Below are positions 63,222 through 64,000 of a DNA stretch of 64,000 nt, one piece after another. Made by a program: the position numbers and the translations under genes. The notes below the pieces were generated by a model that saw only the letters and a list, made by a program, of their open reading frames with translations, had not been told where the DNA came from and ran no database searches. The stretch lies in assembly GCF_900637055.1 (NCBI RefSeq), contig NZ_LR134338.1:89501-153500 (forward strand). The letters are read 5' to 3'. Position 1 is the stretch's first letter; every line of letters begins with the position of its first letter. The stretch comes from Brevibacillus brevis (GTDB lineage Bacteria > Bacillota > Bacilli > Brevibacillales > Brevibacillaceae).

Positions 63222-64000
63222 ATGATTGCGAACAAAAACGTAACACAAGCCGGACAGGCTTGGACGCGGCAAGTGTCCGATCGAATGGGTACCACTACCC
63301 AGACGTGGGGAGAAAAAGTAGCAGATTTCATAGAGAAGTGGAATGTTCTCCCCATCCTTATGGGCTTCTTATTGGGACGAGCTCTGATTGTGGAGGAGCT
63401 AACTCCCTTTGCTATACCGTATTTCATTGTCATGTTTTATATTCGTCGAGATTGTTTGCTTGTCACGGGGATGGCTCTTATTATCGGTGCTTTTACCCAG
63501 TCGGTGCCAGTTGGACTGGAAACCGCTTTGAGTGTGATACTTGCCTTGTTTGCCTGCAAACTGATGAATAAAATGCGCAAGAAAGATTTTTCACGGACGC
63601 CTTTGCTGGTCGTCGGGACAATTTTCATCAGCCGTCTGTTGTATGCAGTTCTGACCAATCAGGTAACGACCTACGAGCTCGTGATGGTAGCAGTAGAAGC
63701 GATTCTTGGCTTTGTACTGACGCTCATCTTCATTCAGTCCTTATCGATCATTCATTTGGCGAAGCCTTATGAGCCTCTCAAAAATGAAGAGATCGTTTCG
63801 CTAGTCATTTTACTGGCTTCCTTGATGACGGGTACTGTGGATTGGATGGTCGAAGGCATTTCGATGGAGCATGTACTTTCACGCTACTTGCTGCTCGTCT
63901 TTGCTTTTGTCGGTGGTGGCACGATCGGTGCGGCTGTTGGTGTGGTTACGGGTCTCATCCTCAGTCTGGCTAATGTGAGTGCTCTTTTACAAATCAATCT
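63222..64000 (+). CDS. spoIIE: SpoIIE serine phosphatase, N-terminal part (continues past window)
   Basis: The first ~259 residues of SpoIIE, starting MIANKNVTQAGQAWTRQVSD, then a long region of predicted membrane helices from about residue 45 (LPILMGFLLGRALIVEELTPF) through LSLANVSALL. Only the membrane domain is visible; the PP2C phosphatase that dephosphorylates SpoIIAA to activate sigma-F is outside. ATG 63222 is preceded by GGTGGAG. Order and promoter match B. subtilis. Confidence 0.95.
   Translation, partial: MIANKNVTQAGQAWTRQVSDRMGTTTQTWGEKVADFIEKWNVLPILMGFLLGRALIVEELTPFAIPYFIVMFYIRRDCLLVTGMALIIGAFTQSVPVGLETALSVILALFACKLMNKMRKKDFSRTPLLVVGTIFISRLLYAVLTNQVTTYELVMVAVEAILGFVLTLIFIQSLSIIHLAKPYEPLKNEEIVSLVILLASLMTGTVDWMVEGISMEHVLSRYLLLVFAFVGGGTIGAAVGVVTGLILSLANVSALLQIN

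Overview
The window is chromosomal DNA of an endospore-forming Firmicute, most probably Brevibacillus or a close Paenibacillaceae relative. From about 11.7 kb to the end the gene order follows the origin-proximal region of Bacillus subtilis: SRP RNA, dnaX, ybaB, recR, yaaL, bofA, csfB, yaaO, tmk, darA, yaaR, holB, ricT, yabA, yabB, yazA, rsmI, abrB, metS, tatD, yabE, rnmV, rsmA, veg, sspF, ispE, purR, ridA, spoVG, glmU, prs, ctc, pth, fin, mfd, spoVT, yabM, mazG, rqcP, yabP, yabQ, divIC, yabR, spoIIE. The many sporulation genes (bofA, csfB, sspF, spoVG, fin, spoVT, yabP, yabQ, spoIIE) fix the lifestyle. No database search was possible; identities rest on recognised motifs, lengths and gene order.

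Layout. 1-1.3 kb: the C-terminal part of a Tn3-family transposase and the 38-bp terminal inverted repeat of that transposon. 1.4-6 kb: a persulfide/sulfane-sulfur cluster like B. subtilis yrkD-yrkJ, with TusA-like carriers, rhodaneses, a persulfide dioxygenase-type enzyme, a TauE/SafE exporter, a DsrE-like protein and a CstR-type repressor. Two matching operator-like sites suggest control by that repressor. 6-11.7 kb: accessory genes (NAD(P)-binding oxidoreductase behind two palindromes, DUF4870-like protein, methyltransferase-DedA pair, EamA transporter, HD-GYP protein). 11.7-28 kb: SRP RNA, a PAS histidine kinase, then the dnaX-recR-bofA and tmk-holB-yabA-rsmI groups. An SRPBCC protein, a CPBP protease and a degenerate UDP-sugar-dehydrogenase-like protein are extra to the B. 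subtilis order.

28-54 kb: an AbrB variant with a Cys-pair tail and a promoter carrying a Spo0A box, a methionine T-box ahead of metS, then the conserved tatD-to-rqcP block. Sporulation-type promoters are visible ahead of spoVG (sigma-H), fin and spoVT (sigma-G type). The ctc ribosome binding site lies inside a terminator-like hairpin. 54-61.2 kb: about 7.3 kb inserted between rqcP and yabP. It holds a DUF2157/GDYXXLXY fusion, an AT-rich stretch of small orphan genes with an IS3-type relic, and a repeat-bearing secreted protein. 61.3-64 kb: yabP-yabQ-divIC-yabR and the start of spoIIE, whose promoter has the long 21-bp spacer and 0A boxes expected of a Spo0A-activated sigma-A promoter.

Functional themes are sulfide/persulfide detoxification, replication and repair with translation fidelity, envelope precursor supply (glmU, ispE, yabM), nucleotide supply (tmk, prs, purR) and sporulation control. 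No wholly new multigene system is evident. The most promising leads are the ctc leader hairpin, the rqcP-yabP island, the AbrB variant and the paired palindromes at 6.1 kb.
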